From positions 1 through 64,000 of the forward strand of contig CAZIDF010000015.1 in the NCBI GenBank assembly GCA_964538085.1: a stretch of 64,000 bases of DNA, written 5' to 3'. Each line of letters opens with the position of its first letter. The first letter of the stretch is position 1. Source of the DNA: G020348385 sp964538085 (lineage in GTDB: Bacteria > Acidobacteriota > Aminicenantia > Aminicenantales > Aminicenantaceae). A model generated the notes under the pieces. It was not told the DNA's origin and did no database searches. It was given only the letters and a program-made list of their open reading frames with translations. A program made the position numbers and the translations under genes. Below are positions 8,671 to 17,165 of this stretch, in pieces.

Positions 8671-8676
8671 TCGCTT

Positions 8677-10794
8677 CTATTCTTTTAAGATGATTCGGGC
8701 ATCGACGATTTTGCAGCCCTTTCCTTTTTCATACACGATCAGGGGATTGATATCCAGTTCTTTGATATCGTCGATGTCCGTGACAAATTGAGACAGGCGT
8801 TTTAAACAATCGGATATGGCGGGTGAGTCATAGACAGGTCCTCCCCGGAAACCATCCAGTATTTTGTATGTTTTTGTTTTTGTGATCATCAAGTCTGCCG
8901 TCAATTCTCGAATGGGCGCCAATCGGAAAATCACATCTTCCAATGCCTCCACATAGATCCCTCCCATTCCGAACATCAATATGGGTCCGAACTGTTCGTC
9001 ATGATTCATGCCGAGAATGACCTCTTTTCCCTCGATAGCCATCTCTTCGACCATGATTCCCGCAATGTGCGCTTTGGGCATTTTTGTGCGGATATTGCGA
9101 AGAATTTTGTTGTAGGCTTTCTGTGCCTCTGCTTTGTTTTTCACATCGATGATAACCCCGCCGAAGTCGAATTTGTGCAGGACGTCCGGAGAGGCAATTT
9201 TCATCGCTACAGGAAATCCTATCTTTTCAGCCGATGAGACTGCGTGGGCCTCGCTGGTCGCCAACACAGATTGGACCACAGGAAAACCGTACGTTTTCAG
9301 AACATCGTAGGCCTCTTGTTCCAGAAGAAATGACCGTCCCTCTGCCCTTACCTTTTCGATGATCTGGAGGGCTTTATGCCTATCTACCTCGAATTTTTTC
9401 ACCCTGGTTTTGGGCCGATTGAGCCACGACGTGAATTTTGACATTTCAGCAAGGGCTCGTGCCGCAGACTCTGGAAATCGGTAGTAGGGGATGCTGTTTT
9501 CCTCCAGAAGCTCGATTCCTTTCGAAACATCGTAAAGACCCAAAAGGCAGCTGAGGATGGGCTTTTTTATCCGCTTTGACACCTTGATGATGGATCGAGC
9601 GATTTTTTCGACATCCGTGAAAGCTGTGGGCGTGAGGATGACTAGAGCGGAGTGCATGTTGTTTTGTTTGAGCATCGTTTTGAGCGCCACTTCATACTGT
9701 TCATGCTGGGCTTCGGCTATCAAATCCAGCGGATTGCTCAAGCTTGCTGTGGGGGAAAGGACCGCCTTTAAGGCTTTTTTCGAGGTTTTGGCCAGGGGAG
9801 CAATGCCCAGTCCGTATCGGATGCAGGAGTCGGTAGCCAGAATCCCAGGCCCTCCGGAATTTGTGACGATAGCCACATTTTTTCCCTTAGGAAGGGGCTG
9901 CGAGGAGAAGACTTTCACATAGTTGAAAATCTCTTCCAGTGTATCTCCTCTGATGACACCACACTGGTCGAAAATGGCATCATACACCTTGTCCGAACCT
10001 GCCAGAGAGCCTGTATGCGACGATGCAGCTTTTGCGCCATAAAATGTCCTCCCTGCTTTGAGAGCGATGATCGGCTTGTGTTTTGTTGAATGTGTGGTTA
10101 TTTTTCGGGCGATAGTCATAAACTCTCTTCCAGCTACAAGGTCCTCTAGATACATCAGAATCACATCTGTCTGGCGATCTTCTTTTAAATAGAGCAAAAG
10201 GTCATTCTCTGTCAGTCCGGCTTTGTTCCCCATGCTGATGAATTTGGAAAACCCGATGTTCGCTTCTTTTGCGTAATCCAGAACGGCGACACAAAGAGCT
10301 CCGCTTTGCGAAATGAAAGCGATGTTCCCTTTTTTAGGCATTTGTGTGCCGAAGGTTGCGTTCATGCTGGATTCTAAGGCTGTATTGACAACGCCGAGGC
10401 AATTGGGTCCGACAAGAGCCATGTTATATTTTTGGATGATTTTCTGGACAGTATGTTCGAGTCCGATGCCGTGACCGCCGATCTCTTTGAAACCAGCCGA
10501 GATGACGATAGCTCCTTTTATCCCTTTGACTCCGCATTCCTCGAGGACCTTCGGCACAAAGGAAGCGGGAACTATGACGACGGCCAAGTCGACATAATCC
10601 GGAATTTCCAAAACCCGCGGATAACATTTGATCCCCAAAATGGCCTCGGCTTTAGGATTGACAGGGAAGACCACTCCTTGGAATCGGCTATCGATAATAT
10701 TGGCCAGGAGGGAATGGCCCACGCTTCCCTGTTGTCTCGAGGCTCCGACAATGGCAATAGATTTTGGATAAAAGATAGAATCGATATTACTCAT
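8677..10794 (-). CDS. ADP-forming acyl-CoA synthetase, fused alpha-beta
   Basis: 705 residues carrying both halves of an NDP-forming acetyl/acyl-CoA synthetase. In order: CoA-binding Rossmann domain (about 1-140, starting 'FYPKSIAIVGASRQQGSVGH'), succinyl-CoA-synthetase-like domain (150-290, with 'FISQSGALCVAVLDYA' and 'SSHTGSLAGSDKVY', the latter including the expected phosphohistidine), a third flavodoxin-like domain (300-460, 'VAIVTNSGGPGILATDSC'), and a C-terminal ATP-grasp domain (480-705). The enzyme makes ATP from ADP, phosphate and an acyl-CoA, giving energy conservation in fermentation of sugars or amino acids. Acetyl-CoA is only the default guess for substrate. Same strand as the upstream oxidoreductase, 66 bases apart. 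Confidence 0.9.
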   Translation of the reverse strand: MSNIDSIFYPKSIAIVGASRQQGSVGHSLLANIIDSRFQGVVFPVNPKAEAILGIKCYPRVLEIPDYVDLAVVIVPASFVPKVLEECGVKGIKGAIVISAGFKEIGGHGIGLEHTVQKIIQKYNMALVGPNCLGVVNTALESSMNATFGTQMPKKGNIAFISQSGALCVAVLDYAKEANIGFSKFISMGNKAGLTENDLLLYLKEDRQTDVILMYLEDLVAGREFMTIARKITTHSTKHKPIIALKAGRTFYGAKAASSHTGSLAGSDKVYDAIFDQCGVIRGDTLEEIFNYVKVFSSQPLPKGKNVAIVTNSGGPGILATDSCIRYGLGIAPLAKTSKKALKAVLSPTASLSNPLDLIAEAQHEQYEVALKTMLKQNNMHSALVILTPTAFTDVEKIARSIIKVSKRIKKPILSCLLGLYDVSKGIELLEENSIPYYRFPESAARALAEMSKFTSWLNRPKTRVKKFEVDRHKALQIIEKVRAEGRSFLLEQEAYDVLKTYGFPVVQSVLATSEAHAVSSAEKIGFPVAMKIASPDVLHKFDFGGVIIDVKNKAEAQKAYNKILRNIRTKMPKAHIAGIMVEEMAIEGKEVILGMNHDEQFGPILMFGMGGIYVEALEDVIFRLAPIRELTADLMITKTKTYKILDGFRGGPVYDSPAISDCLKRLSQFVTDIDDIKELDINPLIVYEKGKGCKIVDARIILKE

Positions 10795-10837
10795 GATTTT
10801 CTCTCAGAACTGAAATATTGTGTATGGCCACATTTAT

Positions 10838-10855
10838 CTTCTCCGGAAGGGGAAG
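10838..10855. other. Small stem-loop between two genes
   Basis: CTTCTCC (10838-10844), loop GGAA, GGGGAAG (10849-10855): a seven-base-pair stem with one G-U pair, just past the stop of the oxidoreductase gene. No T-run follows on either strand, so it is not a convincing terminator; it may stabilise or separate the two messages. Confidence 0.35.
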
Positions 10856-10860
10856 GTTGT

Positions 10861-11556
10861 CTACTTATTATCTTCAAGGCCGGTCGCTTTCAGGACCTGC
10901 TCCAGAAAAGTTTCTTCAGGGACCGCTCCCTCGACCGTAATAGAGTCGTTTATGACCGTCCGAGGAACTCCGACGACGTTATATTTTTGGGCGAGGTGAG
11001 GAAATTCGGTGGCTTCCACCATGTCGGCCACGATGAGGGAAGATTCGAGGGCAAACTGATGGCCGAAGCGGACGGAGGTGGTGCAGTAAGGACAAGTGGG
11101 GGTAACGAAGGTTTGGATATGGATGGGCTTGTCCACCGCTTTCAAAGCATCGATCGTTTTAGGCATGAGGTTTGTGCTTCCTTTAGAGGCATCGACGATG
11201 GCTTCGATGAGGCTAGCGTACTCATATCCAGAGGGAATCCCGAAAATTCTGACATTGTTCGTTTCGTTTCCAGAGATGATGGTCGCTGGGATCTTGTCGA
11301 CGTTGAGCTCTTTGGCCTTTTCCGCATCCCCTAAAAAGTCATACAACAGAAGCTCGATTTTTTCCGATAAAGAACAGACTTCCCGCAGCAGCGATTTTGT
11401 TTCCTTGCAGAACATGCATTCTTGACCTTGAAGATAGTCAGGATGGATCAAGCGTTTGGGTTCTTGGGTGAAATGGACAACCTTAACCTTGTTTAGCAGG
11501 GCTTCTGAAAATCTTTGTTCTGTCGCCTCTCGCACTTCTTTGGTAAGAAATTCCAT
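10861..11556 (-). CDS. Protein disulfide oxidoreductase with two thioredoxin folds
   Basis: 231 residues with two thioredoxin-like halves, each with its own redox pair: C47-M-F-C50 in the first and C155-P-Y-C158 ('FVTPTCPYCTT') in the second. A cis-proline follows each ('DKIPATII', 'GVPRTVI'). This is the layout of the PDO/glutaredoxin-like proteins known from thermophiles and anaerobes, which exchange disulfides in the cytosol and may be reduced by a thioredoxin reductase-like protein. No signal peptide is seen. I chose ATG 11556 because GGAG lies eight bases upstream; an in-frame ATG at 11613 has no ribosome site. Confidence 0.85.
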   Translation of the reverse strand: MEFLTKEVREATEQRFSEALLNKVKVVHFTQEPKRLIHPDYLQGQECMFCKETKSLLREVCSLSEKIELLLYDFLGDAEKAKELNVDKIPATIISGNETNNVRIFGIPSGYEYASLIEAIVDASKGSTNLMPKTIDALKAVDKPIHIQTFVTPTCPYCTTSVRFGHQFALESSLIVADMVEATEFPHLAQKYNVVGVPRTVINDSITVEGAVPEETFLEQVLKATGLEDNK

Positions 11557-11637
11557 TAGCTCATCTCCATTGCCAGTCAAAGGTATTGTAGTTTTATACA
11601 ACCCAAAATGCAATTGCCGAGATTATGGAGGGCGGGA

Positions 11638-13125
11638 TTATTGGGCCATGACTAAAAAATAATCTGAAACTTGGATATGGTATTTTTCGGGATCTAGCGA
11701 TTTGACGATCGTTTTTTTTGGCTTGTCGGTATGCGGGTCCCGTTCGACCAGATCGATGATGTCGCCATCTATTTTATTCCCATTTTCGTCTGCGATTATT
11801 TTGACCTTGGGCTGCAGCAATTGGGTAAGATCGGGATTGGCTTCGGTAACAAGCCCGATCTCGCCGGAATTCAATAAAACAAGAGTGCCGACAGGATATT
11901 GCCCCATCATGTTCGTGAAGACCTTGAAGATGATCGGGTGGAATTCTGTGCCGATGTTCTTTTTCATCATGCTCAGAGTCTCATCCCGGGTAAAGACCTT
12001 GTCCCGATATGGCCTTTTTGTGGTTAAAGCATCATAGACATCACAGATTTTCACGATCTTGCTGTATAGGTTGATGTGTCTTTTTTTTTGGTACCGGGGA
12101 TAGCCCGTAAGATCTTCCTTGACATGATGTTCCATGGCCACATTGATGGCCCTGACAGGCAAACGACTTGTCTCCTTGAGTTTGATGAGTTTTTCCGCTC
12201 CAAGATGCGGATGTTTTTCGATGATATCTCTTTCCTGTTTGTCCAGTTTCCCTGGTTTGTCCAGAATTTCTTTGGGTATGTCTGTTTTTCCAAAGTCATG
12301 GAAAAAGGCGCCTATTCCCAACTCTGTCAGTTCATTTCTGTCCAGACCCAATTTTCTTCCCAAGGAAAGCGATAGAATGCATACATTGATAGAATGATTC
12401 AAGGTGTACTCATCGAAGTTCTTTATGGTCGTCAAACCATAAGTAAATGATTCATTTTGGACGATATTGTTGAAAAGAGATTGCATCAACCGTCGGGTGG
12501 TCGATAGGGGAAGGGCTTCTTTTTTTTTGAACGAGTCGAACATTTCTTTCAGATGGGTGATTCCGAGAAAAAAAACCTTTTTTGCGATTTTTTCGTCTGT
12601 TTGCAAATCTTCCAGAGTTTGTGCTTTTTCGATCTGAATATTATGGATTTGATTTTCCTGCAAAGTTTCAAAAAAAGTCTCGAATGGTTTTTCTGATTCT
12701 GCTTCCTTTTTTCCCAACAAAAACAAGAATTGTTTGAGTTCATCTTTATCCAGGTTCGCTTGGAATTTGAGAAGGCCTATTTCCTTTTTCGAGAGATAGA
12801 AATTCAGAAATTTGAAAAGATAATAGTTGGAAAAACTGAAGAGAACCTTGACTCCGTTTAAGTAGAGTGTGCTGAGCCGGAGCGTGAATTTCGCTTCTTC
12901 TTCAAATTTCAGCAGATCCTGGATTTCATCGTATAAAGAGGATATTTGCGAACGGAGAAGAAGGTTATTCAGATCATAGATCCTGATATTTTTATGAGCC
13001 ATATGCATTCCTTGGAGAATATCTACGGCTTTTCTTCCAATCTTTTTTTCTCTTTCTTTGTTGTCCGTCATAAGCATATTTTTATCGATCTTGAGGCTGG
13101 GATAGATTCTTGAGAACCGATCCAC
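11638..13125 (-). CDS. HD-GYP domain protein (cyclic-di-GMP phosphodiesterase-like)
   Basis: Up to 495 residues. The C-terminal half is an HD-GYP domain: 'NHSINVCILSLSLG', metal-binding His-Asp in 'AFFHDFGKTDIP', 'HPHLGAEKL', the 'EHHVKEDLTGYPRY' motif giving HH...GYP, and 'KICDVYDALTTKRPYR'. Such domains hydrolyse cyclic dinucleotides. The N-terminal 200 residues form a separate domain that resembles the N terminus of the neighbouring protein. A short segment after the HD-GYP domain (last 80 residues, PilZ-like in size) is not assigned. The start is uncertain: ATG 13125 overlaps the upstream gene by 44 bases, while ATGs at 13077 and 13071 lie after its stop; none has a clear ribosome site. 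Confidence 0.85.
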   Translation of the reverse strand: MDRFSRIYPSLKIDKNMLMTDNKEREKKIGRKAVDILQGMHMAHKNIRIYDLNNLLLRSQISSLYDEIQDLLKFEEEAKFTLRLSTLYLNGVKVLFSFSNYYLFKFLNFYLSKKEIGLLKFQANLDKDELKQFLFLLGKKEAESEKPFETFFETLQENQIHNIQIEKAQTLEDLQTDEKIAKKVFFLGITHLKEMFDSFKKKEALPLSTTRRLMQSLFNNIVQNESFTYGLTTIKNFDEYTLNHSINVCILSLSLGRKLGLDRNELTELGIGAFFHDFGKTDIPKEILDKPGKLDKQERDIIEKHPHLGAEKLIKLKETSRLPVRAINVAMEHHVKEDLTGYPRYQKKRHINLYSKIVKICDVYDALTTKRPYRDKVFTRDETLSMMKKNIGTEFHPIIFKVFTNMMGQYPVGTLVLLNSGEIGLVTEANPDLTQLLQPKVKIIADENGNKIDGDIIDLVERDPHTDKPKKTIVKSLDPEKYHIQVSDYFLVMAQ

Positions 13126-14866
13126 TCGCTTCTTTAATTTTTCTGTTTTTTGACTGTGTGGCGTCTTTCAATATTCTTCTGGATTCTGGACTATTAATCT
13201 CCTTTAAGGTTTGGATTGCGCACAATCCCGTTCCCACATTTTTTGGCCCACTTAATAATGAAAGATTTCCGATGATTTTTTCAAGACTTTCATAAGCGTT
13301 TTTGGTTTTGTCCCGGCCTAAAATATTTAGGACGGCTTGTTTTTCTTTTTTGCTTTTACTTTTGAAGTTTCTGCTCAGGCTAAATAGAGCGACCTGTTCG
13401 GCCACGAAGTTATCCTTGATCACAGGAATCTGGTCAGCAGCCAAAATTCTTATGCTTTCATCTTTGTCATTAAGGAATCCAAACAGGATCTTGTTTGATG
13501 TTACGTCCTTCATTTTTGCAAGTTTTTTTATCGCCTCCGATTTAATTGGTTTGTTCTTAGATTGGGTAAAAACGGCAAAACCCTGTATCGCTCTTTTTTC
13601 GGGAATAGAGCTTAGAATTTCGATTATTTCTCTGGTCAATTTTGTCTTGTTATCATCGACGATCCTTGTTAGGATCTCTGGATTTTTTGTGGCTTTTTCC
13701 TTGAAATAACCCAAACTGCCTTTCCGGAACTCCTCGTTTTCCATTTTTTCATACAGTTCAGCGAGGAGGGGCATCGCGTCGGGGCCCAGCAAAAGATCCA
13801 AGTGCGCGAAGAAAAGATGATAATCTTTCACTTTATTTTCGAGCAATGGTTTTTTGATGAGTTCCTCGATCTCTGTGGTTTTTAGTTTATTGAGAAAGCC
13901 CTGGATATGAGATTCTTTGTATCCGGATTCAAAAGAACCGATGACTTTTATTTCCATTGCATTGCTCAATAGCTGATATGCCCTGGTAAAATCCCCGTTT
14001 TGAACAAGATCTTTGTGCAAGTGAGTGATGGCATCCAAGATTGCCTTAAATCTTTCAGGATCTTCTTCGAGATTCAGAATCTCGGTTATCAAAAGCACGA
14101 GCTCGTCTTCCGGAGTGACCTGTCGGTTGGCTGTGAGCATGGCATCCAATATGCGATTTTCTTGTTCAGTCAAGGTCTGAGTTTGGTCCATGAATTCTGT
14201 GTCTTCCCACATTCCTTGGTCATCGGTAATCGTATGCTCCTGGATGTCTGGTTCGTCCATGGCGGTTTGGAGTTCCGTTCGATCCTCGGGAAGGAGTTCT
14301 ATGGAGCCAGAAAACAACGCCTCCTTATCGACTGAAATTTCGGCCGGATCTTTGCCGACCCCGATTTTTGTTTCGAGGAACTCATCGGGAGCGAAATACC
14401 TGATGTTTGCAAAATCTTTTTCCCATAACAAGTTGACGATATCGCTTTCTTCAGACGGCAGTTCATAGACATTTTTTATGATTTCCATAAATCCTTGCAG
14501 TTCTTCTTTATTTAGTCCGTCGTAGAAAGAAAGTGTCTGCATACCGTCCTTATACAGAAGAAAAGGAAGGCTTTTTATCGTTTTTTTATCCTGGAACACG
14601 GGCTTATTCTTGTAGGTGAAGGAGTACTCCTGAATGTCGATCTCCATTTTCTGATTATTTTTCAGAAAAACGTCCAGTTTGGTCCATAAATCAACGATTT
14701 GATTTTTGACAGTGGTGTGGTCCTCATGGAATATTTTGATCGTGGAGATGGTCTTGGAAAGAAGTCGGATTATTTCCACAACTTCTTTGAGTTCCCGCTC
14801 GTCGACAGCTGGGCTCGTGTTTTCATTATTGCTGCTATCTTCAAGATCGTTCATATTTTTTTTCAC
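13082..14866 (-). CDS. HEAT-like repeat protein paired with HD-GYP protein
   Basis: 594 residues, no catalytic motif seen. The N-terminal part (about 20-150) resembles the N-terminal domain of the HD-GYP protein encoded just downstream, including helix-rich 'LLYKDGMQTLSFYDGLNKEE' against 'FLNFYLSKKEIGLLKFQANL' there. An acidic linker (190-250) follows, then helical repeats (about 260-590) with HEAT character such as 'SEAIKKLAKMKDVTSNKIL' and 'LNDKDESIRILAADQIP'. It is probably a scaffold or sensor partner of the HD-GYP enzyme. The first codon is GTG 14866; ATG 14854 is an alternative. The gene ends inside the start region of the HD-GYP gene, so the two are coupled. Confidence 0.7.
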   Translation of the reverse strand: MKKNMNDLEDSSNNENTSPAVDERELKEVVEIIRLLSKTISTIKIFHEDHTTVKNQIVDLWTKLDVFLKNNQKMEIDIQEYSFTYKNKPVFQDKKTIKSLPFLLYKDGMQTLSFYDGLNKEELQGFMEIIKNVYELPSEESDIVNLLWEKDFANIRYFAPDEFLETKIGVGKDPAEISVDKEALFSGSIELLPEDRTELQTAMDEPDIQEHTITDDQGMWEDTEFMDQTQTLTEQENRILDAMLTANRQVTPEDELVLLITEILNLEEDPERFKAILDAITHLHKDLVQNGDFTRAYQLLSNAMEIKVIGSFESGYKESHIQGFLNKLKTTEIEELIKKPLLENKVKDYHLFFAHLDLLLGPDAMPLLAELYEKMENEEFRKGSLGYFKEKATKNPEILTRIVDDNKTKLTREIIEILSSIPEKRAIQGFAVFTQSKNKPIKSEAIKKLAKMKDVTSNKILFGFLNDKDESIRILAADQIPVIKDNFVAEQVALFSLSRNFKSKSKKEKQAVLNILGRDKTKNAYESLEKIIGNLSLLSGPKNVGTGLCAIQTLKEINSPESRRILKDATQSKNRKIKEASGSVLKNLSQPQDR

Positions 14867-14919
14867 TGTTCTTTTCCACTATATTGGTCGAGCAAATTGC
14901 ATAAAGATACCAGATAGAC

Positions 14920-14948
14920 TTTTTACTCTATAAAAAAGCTTCAGTCAA
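14920..14948 (-). promoter_or_regulatory. Probable promoter of the HEAT/HD-GYP operon
   Basis: Minus strand TTGACT (14948-14943), 17-base spacer, TAAAAA (14925-14920). Good -35 and spacing, poor -10. It lies about 55 bases before the GTG start, in the divergent region shared with thioredoxin. Confidence 0.45.
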
Positions 14949-15036
14949 GGGGATAAAGGACTTGCACAATTATCAGCCGAATGTAGAAGTGCATATTCCG
15001 ACTATAAGAAAGAAATGATAAAAGTACCGAAGAAAG

Positions 15037-15066
15037 TAGACAAGGCAAACACAAGGTGTATATAAT
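15037..15066 (+). promoter_or_regulatory. Probable promoter of the thioredoxin operon
   Basis: TAGACA (15037-15042), 18-base spacer, perfect TATAAT (15061-15066), followed about 38 bases later by the TTG start of the thioredoxin gene. Confidence 0.6.
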
Positions 15067-15104
15067 TTCTTGTGTAACATAAACATGAGAAAGGAATAAC
15101 GAAA

Positions 15105-15542
15105 TTGGCAGATAAAGTGAAAGTGAGCTGTCTTGCGTGCGGTAAAACGAATAATTATCCGATGGATGCTCTCGGGAAAAGAGTGATCTGCGGAAAGTGT
15201 AAACGCCCTCTCTCCCAGCCTGGGAAAGTCGTCGAGGCCATTCCTGAGCAGGTTTACAAGCTTATCCAAAATTCTTCGATTCCGGTCCTCATAGATTTTT
15301 TCTCCCCCACCTGTGCACCCTGTCTGATGATGCATCCGATCGTCCTCGAGCTGGCTGAAAGAAGAGCAGGGGAACTGATGGTGCTGCAAGTCAATACGAA
15401 TAGATATGCAGAGTTGGGGGCTGCTTTTGGTGTTCAGGGAGTTCCGACCTTTATAATCTTCTCGAAGGGATTTGAAAGGGCGCGAAACTCTGGTGCCATG
15501 TCTGAAACAGATTTTTCGCTTTGGGTAGCCAGCAAAATATGA
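15105..15542 (+). CDS. Thioredoxin 2-like protein with N-terminal zinc ribbon
   Basis: 145 residues. The N terminus has two CxxC pairs (C9-C12, C29-C32) of the zinc ribbon found in thioredoxin 2 (TrxC) proteins. The thioredoxin domain follows, with active site C70-A-P-C73 in 'DFFSPTCAPCLMM' and cis-proline in 'GVPTFIIF'. The tryptophan normally before the first active cysteine is Thr69 and the Gly of CGPC is Ala, so its redox potential may differ from standard thioredoxin. It reduces disulfides in the cytosol and the zinc site may sense oxidation. The start codon is TTG, supported by AAGGA nine bases upstream and by the motif reaching the N terminus. Confidence 0.88.
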   Translation: MADKVKVSCLACGKTNNYPMDALGKRVICGKCKRPLSQPGKVVEAIPEQVYKLIQNSSIPVLIDFFSPTCAPCLMMHPIVLELAERRAGELMVLQVNTNRYAELGAAFGVQGVPTFIIFSKGFERARNSGAMSETDFSLWVASKI

Positions 15543-15557
15543 CGATGGAGGATAGAG

Positions 15558-16565
15558 ATGAATTGCATGGGAATAAAAACGTGGAAGAGGAGAGATTTTT
15601 TAAAGGGAACCGTAGCAGGCCTTGCTTGTCTTCCGGCTCTTCGATTTTCTTCACCTATAGGTAAAGAAAAGGGAGGCATGTCGAAAGTCGCGCTCGTCAA
15701 AACGTCGGACAGAAACATCGGTGTTCGTGAAAGCTTGAGTCTTTTGGAATTTCCCCCGATGAAGGGGAAAAATGTGTTGCTTAAGCCTAATTTCAACACG
15801 GCCGATACTTGTCCGGGTTCCACACACAACGATACATTGAGTCGATTGGTGAAAGAGATTCAGAAGAGGGGAGCCAAAGAGATCGTCATCGGGGAAAGGA
15901 GCGGCCCCCAGGAAACAGAGGAAGTGATTCTGAAAAAGGATGTTTTTCAGATGTCCAGGGATTTGGATTTCAAGATCATCAACTTCGATACAATGCCAGA
16001 GGCTGATTGGATGCATTTTAATCCTGAGGGCAATCACTGGGACAATGGGTTCTCTATTCCTCGGTCTGCTGCTGAAGCGGAATATTTCATCTCCACATGC
16101 TGCTTGAAAACCCATCAATACGGTGGGGTTTTCACCATGTCCTTAAAACTGTCTGTCGGGCTGACACCCAGAAACTTGATGAAGGAGCTCCATGGCAAAA
16201 GGACAACGGACATGAGGAAAATGATCGCAGAGATCAACGCAAGCTACAAACCGGATTTGATCGTGATGGATGGAGTGGAGGCTTTTGTCGATGGGGGACC
16301 GATGACCGGCACTAAAAAAGAGGGGAATTTGTTTCTAGCCAGCACGGATCGTGTAGCCCTGGATGCAGCGGGTGTTGCCGTGTTGAAGGATTTGGGATCG
16401 AACGATGCCATCATGGGGACGAAAATCTTCGAACAGGAACAGATTAAGCGGGCGGTCGAATTGAATTTGGGAGCGGGGAGTCCAGAACAAATCGAATTTA
16501 TCACTCCTGATAGGCCCAGCAAGTTGCATGCAGATAAGCTAAAATCGATCCTTTCTAAAGGTTGA
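15558..16565 (+). CDS. DUF362 protein with twin-arginine-like signal
   Basis: 335 residues. The N terminus has a Tat-like motif (KRRDFLKGTVAG, residues 11-22) and a short hydrophobic stretch, as in exported cofactor proteins. The body is a DUF362 domain: 'VLLKPNFNTADTCPGSTHND', 'KEIVIGERSGP', 'ISTCCLKTHQYGGVFTMSLK', and 'DLIVMDGVEAFVDGGPMTG'. DUF362 members have no settled function; some carry ferredoxin domains, which this one lacks. It starts 15 bases after thioredoxin and is followed 12 bases later by a nitroreductase, so the three probably form one redox-related unit. Confidence 0.82.
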   Translation: MNCMGIKTWKRRDFLKGTVAGLACLPALRFSSPIGKEKGGMSKVALVKTSDRNIGVRESLSLLEFPPMKGKNVLLKPNFNTADTCPGSTHNDTLSRLVKEIQKRGAKEIVIGERSGPQETEEVILKKDVFQMSRDLDFKIINFDTMPEADWMHFNPEGNHWDNGFSIPRSAAEAEYFISTCCLKTHQYGGVFTMSLKLSVGLTPRNLMKELHGKRTTDMRKMIAEINASYKPDLIVMDGVEAFVDGGPMTGTKKEGNLFLASTDRVALDAAGVAVLKDLGSNDAIMGTKIFEQEQIKRAVELNLGAGSPEQIEFITPDRPSKLHADKLKSILSKG

Positions 16566-16577
16566 GGAGAGTTCAAA

Positions 16578-17153
16578 ATGAGTTTGTATGATTTAATCCT
16601 ATCGAGAAGGTCCATCAGGCAGTTCAAACCCAAAACCATTCCACGGGATGTTCTCAGAGATGTCGTTAATGCCGGCAGGCTGGCCCCTTCTGCTGCCAAT
16701 CGCCAGCCTTTAGAGTTTATCGTCGTGGATGAGGAAGGCAAAAAGGAGCAAATCTTTCCTTGCTTGAAATGGGCCGGCTACATCGCTCCTGAAGGAAATC
16801 CTAAACCCGGTCAGGAACCACAAGCCTATATCGTGGTTCTCGTGAATACAGAAATAAGAGAAAAAGGATTTGAGTGGGACTCAGGCGCCGCTATCGAAAA
16901 CATGATCCTGGCCGCTTGGGAGAAAGATATCGGTAGCTGCTGGATCATTTCGGTGGACAAGGAACGAGTCAAAGAATCGCTCGGCATTCCTGATTCCCAT
17001 CAGATCGATTCCGTTTTAGCCCTAGGATATCCAGCCGAAACTCCCGTGATCGAGGACCTGGATGATTCTATCAAATATTGGAAGGATGAAAAGGGCTGTT
17101 TGCATGTGCCCAAGCGAAAGCTGGCAGATGTAATCCGATTTAATGAATTTTAA
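16578..17153 (+). CDS. Nitroreductase family protein
   Basis: 191 residues; FMN-binding signature 'SRRSIRQFKPK' and 'NAGRLAPSAANRQPLEFIV' at the N terminus, then 'GAAIENMILAAWEKDIGSCWI' and 'DSVLALGYPAETP'. It is a paralogue of the protein at 453-998 but diverged enough to suggest a different substrate. GAGGAG lies about ten bases before ATG. It sits between DUF362 and symporter genes with gaps of only 12 bases on each side, so it is very likely co-transcribed. Confidence 0.87.
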   Translation: MSLYDLILSRRSIRQFKPKTIPRDVLRDVVNAGRLAPSAANRQPLEFIVVDEEGKKEQIFPCLKWAGYIAPEGNPKPGQEPQAYIVVLVNTEIREKGFEWDSGAAIENMILAAWEKDIGSCWIISVDKERVKESLGIPDSHQIDSVLALGYPAETPVIEDLDDSIKYWKDEKGCLHVPKRKLADVIRFNEF

Positions 17154-17165
17154 GCGAGGCATCTC

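Noticed and set aside
10432..11334. Plus-strand open frame of 300 residues
   Set aside because: It spans antisense to two well-supported minus genes (acyl-CoA synthetase and disulfide oxidoreductase) and their gap.
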